A stretch of 50,363 nt of DNA from Protostelium mycophagum (Eukaryota > Evosea > Variosea > Protosteliida > Protosteliaceae): assembly GCA_002081555.1 (NCBI GenBank), contig MZNV01001864.1, positions 1 to 50,363 of the forward strand. Reading direction: 5' to 3'. Both the position numbers and the translations under genes were made by a program. Positions 1-10,099 of this stretch are shown one piece after another. The notes beneath the pieces are model-generated. The model searched no databases. It saw only the letters and a program-made list of their open reading frames with translations, and was not told where the DNA came from. Every line of letters starts with the position of its first letter. Within the stretch, counting starts at the first letter, position 1.

Positions 1-1022
1 AGATCTTCCAATTGATCTTCGTCTAACTTTGACACTGACATGACGTCATCTCTGAGATATTTCAAGATGATGGAGAAGTGTTCCGGATTTCTGTCAATAA
101 AATAAGACCCATCTTTGTCTGGCTGAAAACTCTATCAAATTTCGCGTGAATTTCACTTGGAATGAGATCGCGACTTTGCCGCTAAAAATAGACTATTCAT
201 TTCTCCAATTCACGGTAACAGACACCTTAATTCAACAGGATTTTGGCGCGAGAAACTAACTAATATTGTACTGGATTGTTTCTGTGATCTGCCGCAGGCG
301 TGAAGTCTTTTGGTCTGGGGGTAAAAATCTATTTTGTGGTAGGGCCGCATAGAGTGTGTGCTTTGACACAAGAAGCTGTTTGTTTCGTGTTTTCGCAACT
401 GCAGAGCCAATTGTTCGTTCCAGCGCTAACATGATTCTGGAAAGTGATGGATTTTCTCCAATTCACGGTAACAGACACCTTAATTCAACAGGATTTTGGC
501 GCGTGAAACTAACTAATATTGTACAGGCGTGAAGTCTTTTGGTCTGGGGGAAAAAATCAATTTTGTGGCAGGGCCGCATAGAGAGTGTGCTTTGACACAA
601 GAAGCTGTTTGTTTCGTGTTTTCGCAACTGTAGAGCCAATTGTTCGTTCCAGCGCTAACATGATTCTGGAAAGTGATGGATGATGATGTTCTCACTTGGA
701 AAAGCCCGCTCTGTAACATGGCTGTAAAATAACTGTTTGGTTGACTCATTAGTGTCGCTTTTGAGGTTGTAAAAATTGTCCCTCCCACGTTCAAAATGAT
801 CTTAGAATCGGCCTTCTTCACATTTTCCTCCATCCACTCCATCTTTTTTCTCAACTTCTCTTCTCTGGCCGCTAGAGCTTCTTCTTTCTTTGCATAGATC
901 TTCTTAAACTCTTCCTCTTTATTCTTAAGGATCTGATCGAGTTGACGTTCACGATCATTCAGTTGTGACTCCCTCTTATCTAATGCATCTGTCCGCTCCT
1001 GTATGAGCTCCTGTTGTGACAT
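1..1022 (-). CDS. KCTD-like BTB/T1 tetramerisation protein (partial)
   Basis: Two exons (1022-696 and 122-1) join in phase 0 across a 573-bp intron; the C-terminus lies beyond the left edge. I chose the ATG at 1020-1022 (MSQQELIQ) because upstream sequence is low-complexity TCTAAAAAA repeats. Residues about 5-70 form a highly charged coiled coil rich in E, K and R. From about residue 74 the sequence KIILNVGGTIFTTSKATL is the T1/BTB signature, and the second exon continues it with DGSYFIDRNPEHF and ILKYLRD. Family knowledge: KCTD-type T1 domains self-assemble and often serve as cullin-3 adaptors or channel assembly domains; there is no channel segment in the visible part. The intron carries a 250-bp tandem duplication. 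An N-terminal coiled coil before T1 is common in amoeboid BTB proteins. Domain call is secure; partner and role are not visible. Confidence 0.82.
201..680. repeat. Tandem duplication inside the BTB gene intron
   Basis: Two head-to-tail copies, 201-451 and 454-680, start with TTCTCCAATTCACGG and end with GGAAAGTGATGGA. They differ by a handful of substitutions and by a 24-bp segment present only in the first copy (about 263-286). Both lie wholly within the intron between the two T1 exons and make this intron one of the longest in the window. Confidence 0.95.
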
Positions 1023-1223
1023 TCCGCCACGATCGTTGTCTTCGGAAAATTGTTCCAATCTTGTAAATACCAGAATTACAACCAACCAAAGAAATCTAAA
1101 AAATCTAAAAAAATCTAAAAAATCGAAAAAAGATAAAAATATAAAAAAATCTGTGAATCCTAATTTTTTGAAGAATTTCCTCATTTTTCTCCCAATATTT
1201 TTTCGCACGACACCAGATTTTAT

Positions 1224-2672
1224 TCAAGGAAAATCTGGGCGGCACGGCTTATACGTGATCATATCGAAGAACTTGAAGACAGATCCCTCTGCTGCTTGTG
1301 GCACAAGTCTGTACTCTAAAACTCCCGCGCTAATCTCTTGGAATGATTTCGTTGATGAAGGCATCAATCTGCTATTTTTAGAACTGAGTGTGCTAAAAAT
1401 AGAACGTACTGCCCAAAAGGGAATGTGCTGGCCTTCCAGTTGCATGATTTTTCTCGCGTCCATACAGCCAATTCATGACTCAAGTTGCGAGGGACAAGTA
1501 CCTTTCTGAATGAGATTTTTGGCGGGAAAATAGATGACGTCATACTTACGGTGGTGTCGAGCATAGCGTGGGCGAAGAATAATTCAGTGAAATTGGAGTT
1601 CTCGCGGTCCATGAGGTTGTGAATGACATCACCCCCTGTATGATAAACAGCACTCGTTTTGGCGGAAAATGAATGCGATGTCATGACATGATATCTTACC
1701 TCTGTCAAAAGACACGATATAATTTATACTTTCTTCCTTCTTGCCGAGGGTCATCTGTTCACTTTTCAACAAAAAATCAATGAAGAAAAGAATTACTGTA
1801 AAAACAAAAGTAAAATTAAATTTTAAAAATGAGTTTAACAGACCTTCCACACATTACTGAGGTGAAGTAAAGGTGTACTACTCTTGCTTATCCTTCGTGT
1901 TTGCCCACTGTACTTATCCCAGGGCATCCCGCTCGTCAGAAAATATCTCTTCATCTACAACTCTTCAATCTCGAAAATTCGGTGAAATTTCAGTTACATC
2001 TAGCTCTGCCCACCGCTTCAGACTCTCTCTCTTCTCTTTGCTTGTCGCAGACTCGCATTCATTGTTGAAAGTGTTTAGCATCAATACGCTCCATCCCCTC
2101 CGGTACGCCTGCTCGACGTAACCTGTCATACTGACAGCTGTCACACCGTATTGGAGAAATCCGGTAGTGTCCCAGACTCCCGGGAGTCCGTTTGGTCCGG
2201 GGATGATGACGAGGCAGGGGTTTTTGTTCTCATAAAAATTCGGTGAAATCATAAAGCTGGACCTCTTCTCTTTATCGGGTTCTTCCTGCAATCTTGAGCG
2301 GGAGATACACACGAAATCTTCTGGAAAATTCTTTGAAGATTCTGAGAAAGATTTACGAATGTTCTGGGTACCTTTGGGAAAGTGATCTCGATCATTCCGT
2401 ACTCCTGACGTAGCTGTCTCTGTATTGTCTGTACTACGGCCATCTCTAATGCCTTTGTATGCCTGTCTCCCAAAGATACGAAATCGCTTCCATCATATAT
2501 ATTTCTCAACTACAACGAGTCAGATATTTCCCGCCGAAAAGAAAGGTTGAAATTTCGAGCCAAAATTCATCACCTTTCCATCATGTGGGCAGATCTGCAG
2601 GCTGAAGTCCTCTATGTGTAAAGGGATATTTCCGTGAGGATTCCTGCTCGGTATTGTGCTGTATGCAGCCAT
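1224..2672 (-). CDS. Arb2-domain protein (FAM172A/ARB2A-like)
   Basis: Eight exons connect in phase: 2672-2574, 2509-2372, 2285-1998, 1954-1844, 1754-1700, 1635-1550, 1501-1410 and 1368-1224, giving about 337 residues. An in-frame stop lies just upstream of the ATG at 2670-2672. The order of motifs follows FAM172A: an N-terminal helix with ALEMAVVQTIQRQL, then NPCLVIIPGPNG (first strand and oxyanion-like loop), AYRRGWSVLMLN, a linker, VWKMTLGKKEESINYIVSFD, a turn followed by RGGDVIHNLM, a CNW motif, and the C-terminal SVFKFFD. Arb2-type proteins act in heterochromatin and RNA-silencing complexes (fission yeast ARC) and are alpha/beta-hydrolase folds. The nucleophile-elbow position, AHSYGG in human FAM172A, reads SFDRGG here, so the usual Ser is absent and a binding role is more likely than catalysis (inference). 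Several introns end in GTTGTAG or carry GGCGGGAAA words. Confidence 0.78.
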
Positions 2673-2817
2673 GACCTGCTCCTCTTAACAAAGCCAACCT
2701 TTACGGCTTTGCCGCTGTTCTTTAAGCCTCCCGAGCGTAGCAGGGGTTCTACGGTTCTAACGGCTGCAGTACAAAATGAGGACGTGACGCTGTGCGAAGA
2801 TGATACGATGATGATCA

Positions 2818-3467
2818 TCATACCACACTATGAGTGTAGGGGTGCATAACCATCTTCCATTCTTCGTAACTCCATATTCGGATACACCTCTTCTCACCTG
2901 GGTAAGTCAGATCATGTTTAGATCAAGTATCAAAATCATTGTACTCACATGCAAGCTCGTGATTGTGAAACCTCTTTAGGAAAATCCTTAGCTGGGATTC
3001 TGTGCTCACCTGCTCGAGAACATATTTGTTCCAGCAGCTGGGACACAGGGCGTGAGGACACCAACCAAAGATGGTCTCTTCCTTCTTACATCCCGTACAT
3101 TTCCCTCTTGAAGAAAAGTTCTCACGGTGGGAAAGTGTCTCGATTTTCAACTGTAGAGGTTGTGACCTGTATCCAATATCTCTTGTGCTCCTCTTGGGAC
3201 CGAAACCACTGAGTTTGTATGATCCAATTTGGTACAAAGATTCATCATCTGCCGGCTCGATATCTACACCTATAGTTGCTGGCTGATCATCTAAGATCGA
3301 TCAGTTGGCAGATTTTCATTATAAGAATGTATGTACTCACCATCACTTACTTTGAAGTCGTCTTCACTAAAGCTCATGTTCGAGTCGAAATAATCTGGGC
3401 ACTCTTCTTGTTGTGATGACCCGTTGTCGCTGTCGTATCGGTTGAAAGAGAATTGAGAGACGTCCAT
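2818..3467 (-). CDS. Small Cys-rich protein with C-x2-C zinc-knuckle pattern
   Basis: Three exons (3467-3341, 3290-2949, 2897-2818) join in phase and encode about 182 residues. The first third is acidic and Ser/Asp-rich (FNRYDSDNGSSQQEE). In the middle is a compact Cys/His cluster, CTGC, then WCPHALCPSCW about ten residues later, which looks like a single treble-clef or half-RING zinc site; it is followed by a helical stretch ending HNHELAC and EKRC. The cluster lacks the spacing of a full RING or PHD finger. The protein ends YTHSVV. It lies 145 bp upstream of the Arb2-like gene on the same strand and starts about 450 bp head-to-head from the SAP/DEK-like gene. I do not recognise the family. 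A zinc-binding adaptor role is only an inference. Confidence 0.62.
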
Positions 3468-3915
3468 TTTCAACGGTGGCGAACGTACTTCTGGAATAAT
3501 GTCGTGTTGAGTTTTGCTTAGTGTGGCTCGTGTTTGGATGATTATACATTTCCGTTGAGCGTGTTACAGTCTTATTTTATTGAAACTGTTCTGTTTCTCC
3601 TGGTCCATCTTCCAACTCCCCACGATCTAAATTCTAGAATCTAAAGTTTGATTTGGGGACTTGTACCTTCTGGAGGCTTACTCGCTCCAAGTCCTCTAGA
3701 TGACATTCCCAAAGTTTCTCATCTCGAAATCTTTATAAAGGACACAATACCTCATAGACACAGAATTGGAGAGCTCTAACTGAACTGATTGAATCACGTG
3801 GGAGTTTATATCGAGGTTGATGATTGCGTGTCGGTTGTTTGAATTTTTTTTTGTAAAACGAACAGAACCTTCAGTTTTAACGGCTCTTTGAAAAAGGCAC
3901 ATCACGTCTAACATA
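3468..3915. other. Divergent intergenic region
   Basis: This 448-bp gap separates two divergently transcribed genes and probably holds both promoters. I see no convincing ORF in it. AT-rich stretches occur at about 3560-3600 and 3840-3860 (a run of eight T). Confidence 0.5.
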
Positions 3916-5033
3916 ATGGCAACTGAGACAGCAAGCAACACCAACAACCAGGCAGAGTGAGTACTATTGTGTCCCTGACTGCTTGAAGAATGCCAAGTTT
4001 CTGATTCTGAATTATCACAGTGCCTTAAGAAAGGAACTTGACTGCTGGACAATTGATGCCTTACGTGCTGAGATCACCACTGAAGGAAAGGCACCCAAGA
4101 AGGACGTGGTATGTCTCTATTGTGCATCTGTACGACTTTTTTTGATCTCTTACAGGCCATCGAAACCATCTTGAAAGATAAACCAGACACTGCGTGAGTA
4201 GAGAACAGTTCTATCTCTTAGACTTTGATTGATCCTCTCGCAGCACTGGTCAATTCGAAAAATGGACGGTTAGCGCCCTCAGAGATGCGGTCAGAAAGAC
4301 CAGCCAATCTTCCTCTGGCTCCAAAGAGCAGCTCATTGAACGCCTGAAGAAGAGTCCTGAAGAGATCGCTGTTATCAAGGAGCAGAAGGACAAAGAGGTG
4401 CGTTTCAATATCTCCAAGATCGTTTTTCCTCTTTCATTCTTCTGATACATTTTTTAGACCGCCGAGAAGCAAGCCCAAAAGGACCAAGCTAAGGCCGAAA
4501 AGGCCAAGGCAGCCGAAGATAAGAAGAGAAAGGCAGAGGTATGTCTTGTAATCTCCATTTCTTTGAGATTCTGATCTGAACAGGACGATTCCGACGATGG
4601 AGAGGAGGACGACGAACCTGCTGCCAAGGTCGCTAAGACTAAAACCCAGAATGGCGAGTCATCCACCACAGAGGCAGAGAAGCCAGCAACCGAAGAGGCC
4701 AAGGCTGCAGAGGACAAGATGGAAACTGAAAACAAAGAGCAGGCCAAACCTGCTGAGGACAAGATGGAAACTGAAAACAAAGAAGACGCTGCCGAGAAGA
4801 AGGAGGAGTCTGCTCCTGCTGAGAAGACCGAGACACCCTCTTCTGAAGCCCCTTCAACCGATGCCGCTGCCACAAGCGAGGCCAAGACCGACGCAGAGGC
4901 CACCACAAGTGATTCTGCCGCCGCCGAGACAAAGACGGATGCCGCCGAGACTGAGGAACCCAAAGAGGCTGGAGCCGAAGAACCTGCAAACACAGAGACC
5001 GAAACAACCGAAGCCGACAAGACTGAGAACTAA
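3916..5033 (+). CDS. SAP/DEK-like nuclear protein with acidic repeat tail
   Basis: Six exons (3916-3956, 4021-4108, 4156-4193, 4244-4397, 4458-4538, 4584-5033) join in phase and encode 283 residues. Two helix-extended-helix motifs occur in the N-terminal half: LRKELDCWTIDALRAEI, and KWTVSALRDAVRKT followed by KEQLIERLKK. Both resemble SAP or DEK C-terminal DNA-binding helices. A Lys-rich coiled segment (KEQKDKE...KKRKAE) follows, probably a nuclear localisation signal. The last exon is low complexity, rich in E, A, T and K, and contains an 11-residue direct repeat (AEDKMETENKE twice, near 4711-4785) whose DNA copies are almost identical. Family knowledge suggests chromatin or scaffold binding. 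A GT...AG pair after the stop codon (5038-5088) may be a 3' UTR intron. Confidence 0.8.
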
Positions 5034-5247
5034 AAAGGTGAGCGCAGTTGATGCACATCGCACTTAGACGTCATCTAAATATTTCCAGAGTCATGCGAAG
5101 AGAGAAGACGCACGCCAAATTTAATAGCAATAAAAGAGTACACTGGAACGTCTCATTCTTCATGATCAAAATAACTCCTTTTGACTGTCTAAAATTTCAC
5201 CAATATTGCGACTCGATTCTCTTCTTTTATTTGTACAAACAGTCTCT

Positions 5248-7034
5248 TCAGACCTCGACCGGTGTCTTCAAGTCCACCTCGTCCTTGAGATCCTCTGTAG
5301 ATATCTCCTCTAATGCGAGTCCCTTGCTCTCAGGGATCAAGAAGGTCACGGCAAGACCCATGCCCATCACAAGCGCAAAGACACCCAATAGAATGCGAAG
5401 TCCATCGACAGGTGATGCCGCGATGATCTGTGGGAATGCGAATGTTCCGATGATGGCTCCAGCCTTGCCAGCCGCTGCTGAGATACCGTGGCACTGTACA
5501 CGTCATCACGTGTCCAGATCTAAACTTAGTATGTGACTCACTGTTGAACGAAATCTTGTGGGGAAAACTTCTCCAGGGATAATGAAGGTGGTGGTGTTCG
5601 GGCCGCAGTTAAAGCAGAAGAGGGCGAGGGCGTATAAGGTGATGAAGGCGGCGGGGGCGTTTGCCTTCAGATTCCAGTAAAACACGGACAGAAGGCCCAT
5701 GAACAATGTGAGACCGGCGAACCCGAAGATTTGAAGGGGTTTACGTCCTGTGACGTCAGAATTTTCCGTGAGGATTCTGAGACTTACCAACTATGTCGAT
5801 GAGGGCCGTAGCCACCCAGTATCCTGGCAACAGACCCATGCACACGGCCACGGTGTTTCCTTGTGCGATGGACATGAAATGTGTGTAAGCATCTCCGGTC
5901 TTTGTCAGGCCGAGCGTGGAGATCATGTATGACTGATTGAGATTGATTCCGTAATAAGCAATGTCTAAAAGGAACCAGGCCATCGCGGTTCCAAAGAGGA
6001 CCTGGGCGGCGTCATCACATTGTTTTGGGTTTAGAGTGTCTCACCTTGCCGTTCTTCCATTGGCCGAAATGTGCACGGAATTCGGCAAAAGTGGCACCGA
6101 GCTTCACCTCTTTGGTGATACCGTTCTTGGCATCTTCTTCTGCCTTCAGGCGCTCTCTTGCAAACCTGGGGCTCTCGGGCATGGTGAGTCTGAAGTAAAG
6201 AACAGCAACGGAGGGGACGGCTCCAAGACCCTGAGGATTGATTAAAACTGAATGAAATAAAGGTGATCGATTGTGTACCATGATGAATCTCCAGACGTAA
6301 TCGAGCATGAGGGGATCCTTTTGAATGGACTCTTTGAATATGACCAGCATGATCATGGAGACAATTCCACCCATGAGTTGGCCAATTCCTTGCATAGAGA
6401 AGACGGCAGACATGAGTGTACCTCTTCTTCCTTTGTTTGAGAACTCTGCAGTGATCGTGGCCGATAGAGGATAGTCACCACCGATGCCGACACCCATGAT
6501 CAACCTCCAAATAGAAATCATGGCGGAGATGTTCATGCCACGAACGGGCGAAGCAGACATTGTGGCACCGATGGTACCCACGATGATGATCATCAACTCT
6601 ATTCCGTAGATCTGTTGTCTGCGAGATGTCATCCTCTATAAAATAATCTTCATACGAACCTGCCCTTCTGATCGGCCAAAAGACCGAAGAGGATCTGCCC
6701 AAAGAGTGTGCCGAAGAGCACTGTTCCTTTCATGAATCCATCGTCTAAGGGAGGGGCATGGTCAGACCCATTCAAGTATACAAAGGAGATCATAGCGACT
6801 GTTAGATTGGTAATGAAGAGATCGTAAGCATCAGTGAAGAATCTGAAAATGTCAGAAATGTGATCATGTTGTTTTCAATCTCTTGACATACCCAACAGAA
6901 GCGATCGCTACTGCTTTGATGTGCCACCATGACACAGCAGATTCGTCCATCTCTTGTAGTGAGACATCCACTTTGTCAGTATTCCCTCTTTCAAGAGGGA
7001 CCGTTAGAGACAGATCTTTGTTGTCCTTGCTCAT
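5248..7034 (-). CDS. PHO84/PHT1-type phosphate:H+ symporter (MFS)
   Basis: Seven exons (7034-6892, 6842-6660, 6618-6279, 6230-6045, 6001-5788, 5747-5542, 5493-5248) join in phase and give 505 residues, the normal length for this family. The cytosolic N-terminus is followed by FFTDAYDLFITNL (TM1), LLADQKGR (MFS A-motif), the PHT1 signature GGDYPLSATITAEF, RGTLMSAVF, and PESPRF closing the N-terminal half. The C-terminal half shows NCGPNTTTFIIPGEVFP, highly typical of phosphate permeases, and ends with IPESKGLALEEI. Known PHO84 and PHT1 proteins import inorganic phosphate with protons at the plasma membrane. The acidic C-terminus (STEDLKDEVDLKTPVEV) is cytosolic. A fungal or plant-type high-affinity phosphate transporter is the confident call; substrate affinity cannot be read from sequence. 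Confidence 0.94.
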
Positions 7035-7941
7035 CCTGTGTGTTGGGGGGTGTTGAGATTTGAAGAAGTGCTGAGGAAGGCTAGGTCTTAAAACCGGTTC
7101 CTCCGGCAGTCCTGCCGGACCTTAGTAGTGACAATCCGCCATTTTCGCGGATTCGCAGGCCCAAACGGACTCCGGAAATGGTCTGAGGCAGATCCCACCA
7201 CGGTAAAAACCTCGGTAATAAACGTGTGCATAACCGAGCACCGTACAAAATTCTGTTGATTCCGGGGAATTGCTCACGGAAATTTGATATTCCGAATCCC
7301 GTTTTTCCTGTCGAAATCTGGGTTTGTGGGGGGATGTCACGTGACCAGAATTGGCATCTGGGTCGAGCTCGAAACCCAACAGCCTTGTATTGTAATGCCG
7401 ACGATCAGTGTGATCATCATGAGACAAAGACAGACATCTGTTGAGAACCAGACCTCTCGGTGTGTTGAATAACCCTCAGACACTGGATCGATGCATCACG
7501 TGACCCTGTGCTGCAGAAATCACCTAGGTCTTTTTCTACAACGGAAGAATAATATTAAGGCCCATATATCCCTCACTTGCCCAGAACGTTGATAATTTGT
7601 CGTGTTCCTCTTTAGTGGATCAAGTTGTTGGAAGAATTCGATCCAAATTCCAGTTGTGGTGATGAAAAAGTTATTTGTCGATAATGAAATCGTGTTGTTG
7701 GGAATCTGACCAAGTGATTCAATAATATTAGGAATAAAATATATGAAATAATTGTTGTTAAGTGTCAGTTCACTTTATGGAAATATTAATTTACAACGAC
7801 ATCTGAGCCTCTGCTTTCTCGCAAAAGCCACAACCCGGAAATGTCTGAACTACCAAGGATATCTGTGAGCACTGACTGCCCAACCATTGAGAAAGAGGTG
7901 CACTTCTTTGTGTTGTAGGAACTTGGTCGCAACCAGACTCA
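7035..7941. other. Long intergenic region with hairpin and E-box palindromes
   Basis: No convincing ORF is present in these 907 bp. A perfect hairpin (TCCGGCAG, two-base loop, CTGCCGGA) lies at 7102-7119, about 70 bp upstream of the phosphate transporter ATG. Two copies of the palindrome TCACGTGAC lie near 7338-7346 and 7496-7504. CACGTG is the core bound by PHO4-type bHLH factors in fungi, so a phosphate-response role is tempting, but the same word occurs elsewhere in this window. A/T-rich sequence fills 7660-7800. Confidence 0.5.
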
Positions 7942-8312
7942 ATGTCATTTGTGAAGGATTTCTGAGACTGAGCATAAACAGTTTAATTCTCTACAGAAAC
8001 TGATGAGAAGAGGTTCTAAACCTGAACCGGTCAATCGAGTGGTGAGTTTGTATTTTCACAATCCTGCTTCGTAATACACCACCGATATCATCTGACGAAC
8101 TCAGACATTGAGCACTTCAGTCGATGGACATAAGAAGCGTGTAGAGGTGAGTTTCTGACACTTAAAATGACTGATCGAAACAGTCCCCAAAAAAGACGCC
8201 AAATGTCCTGAGGCGATTGTCGATGTCGATGACCAAAATCAAACCCTTGAACAATGTAGAAGCACAAGAGAAGCCAAACACATTCCCATCAGAAGGTAGG
8301 ATAATCAGCTGA
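7942..8312 (+). CDS. Small basic Ser/Lys-rich protein (hypothetical)
   Basis: A phase-consistent model uses exons 7942-7950, 7997-8041, 8105-8146 and 8184-8312, giving about 74 residues: MSF, then KLMRRGSKPEPVNRV, TLSTSVDGHKKRVE, and a last exon with SPKKTPNVLRRLSMSMTKIK. It is basic, with several S/T-P and R-x-x-S sites that look like kinase substrates, and no known domain. An alternative start at 7841 (MSELPRIS) is possible but does not splice cleanly in phase. I do not recognise it. Confidence 0.4.
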
Positions 8313-8688
8313 TCAAATCATGATGCACTTCCCTCGACTAAAACGAAATCGTCGAGCGAAAACATAAAAATATGGCAATAAAATCCGCTTGTGGCGGAGA
8401 TAAATACAGCCGCACTTTAACAACATCTTCGCCGCGCCTTTATGCTATGATCACACATTTTATTGTACACAAGACATCACGATCCTTAACGTAGTTTACG
8501 GTAATTTCACGGGCGCTTACCGTGAGTTTGAAATCACGATAAATTAATTGAATAAACAGAACACAAACCGATTAGAGCAAAGAGTACCCCGGGGGATGCA
8601 TCACCGAATCTGTGAGTTTAATGATAGGTCACGTGACGTTCAATGAGATGTCGCATTATGACGTCATTGTGACCTGTACAGAAACAGA
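8313..8688. other. Intergenic region
   Basis: I see no ORF. The stretch contains an ACGGTAA / TTACCGT pair (8500-8526), a GTCACGTGAC palindrome (8629-8638) and a TGACGTCA palindrome (8659-8666) within 60 bp of the next gene's ATG, so promoter elements are plausible. Confidence 0.45.
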
Positions 8689-9639
8689 ATGTCAATGGAT
8701 GTGGGGACCCCTCAATCCCTGACTATCAACGATTTTTCATCCCACAGTCATGATATAGGTGAAATTTCGACGAAATTTCACTAGAATAGTGGATTTTCGG
8801 TGACAGATCATAGGTAGGTCGCAGTCGGACGAACAACCCCTGCTCAAATCAGACTGGAATCGAACCTCTACAACGAGTCAAAGTTCGGATACTCTGACTC
8901 TCCCCACTCTTCCGGAACGGCCGTTGTCGGGGTGTGTTGATGACGAATCACCTTTTTCTGGTTACGTGGCGTTTCGCTGGCTGTACACGTTGTAGAATTA
9001 CATATGTATTTCTATTTGTAAGTTATATTGTGAAATAGTCACTGAAAATTCACAGCGGAAAAGAAAAGAAAGCCGTCATATTCTCCCCAGCCTTAACGTA
9101 AGATATCACATTACTTCACTGCGACATCACGAGTCAACTTTTCATTGAAATTTCAGCACTGCAGAACCGACCGATCCCGTCCATTCGGGCACGAAAATCA
9201 AAATGGAATTGAGAAAGTCTTTTCCGTCGATTTTCTTTGACAAAAGCTCAAAAAAGAAGAAGAAAAGCAAAATGATGGAAGATGTGAGTTGTGGAAATAT
9301 TTCAGGACTTGGAATGATCTCTTCTGAAAAACAGACGAAAAGTCTGAATAGTACGATCAACAAGCTCTGGAGGCAATAGAGTTCTGATTTGTTTAGGAGA
9401 TCATTGTAGAAAATCCATCACCACCTCCCAACTATCGGAGGTATGTCTATAACCTGCCAGATGAAACGTTAGAAGAGAGGGCATTTTATATCTTGTTTGA
9501 ATTACTGGCACTGTGCTTTGCAATCATTTTAGGCATGATAGTGTGTTATCTACTGTTCTCTAAGGTGAGTCTTGTACAACTCTTTCTGATCATGTACTCC
9601 CTTTATCTCTTTGTTCTTAATATTATAATAAATTATTGA
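8689..9639 (+). CDS. Unrecognised protein with C-terminal transmembrane segments
   Basis: Exons 8689-8758, 8814-8931, 9056-9097, 9157-9283 and 9397-9639 join in phase and encode about 200 residues. The first 130 residues are polar and Ser/Thr-rich (INDFSSHSHDIG, TSTTSQSSDTLTLPTLP) with a Lys-rich block (SSKKKKKSKMMED). A Pro-rich linker (NPSPPPNYRRYVYNLP) precedes a strong hydrophobic helix (ILFELLALCFAIILGMIVCYLL). The last exon then either reads on into a second hydrophobic stretch and stops at 9637-9639, or splices at 9565 (GTGAGT). An alternative fourth acceptor at 9335 would end the protein early at 9379 without any membrane helix, so alternative splicing could switch soluble and membrane forms (inference). 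No family recognised. Confidence 0.5.
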
Positions 9640-9678
9640 CAATATTTTCCACATCAAGCGATTGGCAAAAAACACCAC

Positions 9679-9751
9679 GGGGGTTTAGCTCATATGGTAG
9701 AGCACTCGCTTTGCATGCGAGGGGTAAGGGGATCGATACCCCTATCCTCCA
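9679..9751 (+). tRNA. tRNA-Ala (anticodon TGC)
   Basis: The 73-nt cloverleaf begins GGGGGTT and ends TATCCTCCA. The D arm (TAGCTCATATGGTAGAGC) carries the A box; the anticodon stem CTCGC/GCGAG encloses TTTGCAT with TGC at 9712-9714; the T arm GGGGATCGATACCCC carries the B box. No intron. A run of seven T (9757-9763) is the Pol III terminator. The acceptor stem has one weak pair. Confidence 0.95.
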
Positions 9752-10099
9752 ATTCATTTTTTTGTCGCAATATGAAAACTCATTTCCTCCTGGATGTCAG
9801 AAATATTCAATTATTCCATAAATAAAACCCCGGCAATTTTCGATCATTTAACTCGCATAGATTTCTACGGAAATAGCAGCATTCGTCATGACCCAGATGA
9901 GGTATAAACATGAGGAGCTCTTCCCGTATATTGCACATATATAAAGGATATTTATTCTTCAACATTTAAGAATGCACTTGTTTAAAGTATTTTCATTTGA
10001 CAGTTCTGTTGGAGAATGCACAACTTTCCAGAGTGACCAAGAATTTTATTTTGAAATATTGCGCAATATTCCAGATCGATTTTCGGCAGTGTCCATTCG
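9752..10099. other. Region between tRNA-Ala and the nucleoside transporter gene
   Basis: A Pol III terminator is followed by AT-rich sequence. A short open frame from 10005 reads SVGECTTFQSDQEF and runs through the next gene's start, but I cannot tie it to an upstream exon, so I do not call it. Confidence 0.4.

Noticed and set aside
1080-1150. TCTAAAAAA tandem repeats as a possible telomere-like or satellite array
   Set aside because: Only a few degenerate copies within a 5' flank; ordinary A/T-rich slippage explains them.
4454-5063. Long open frames on the minus strand opposite the SAP/DEK-like last exon
   Set aside because: They mirror the low-complexity GAG/GCC/AAG codons of the plus-strand gene, giving Ser/Ala/Val strings; they are shadows.
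7122-7427. Minus-strand frame of 101 codons upstream of the phosphate transporter
   Set aside because: Composition (many His, Arg and Asp, no hydrophobic pattern) is not protein-like, and it overlaps the transporter's probable promoter.
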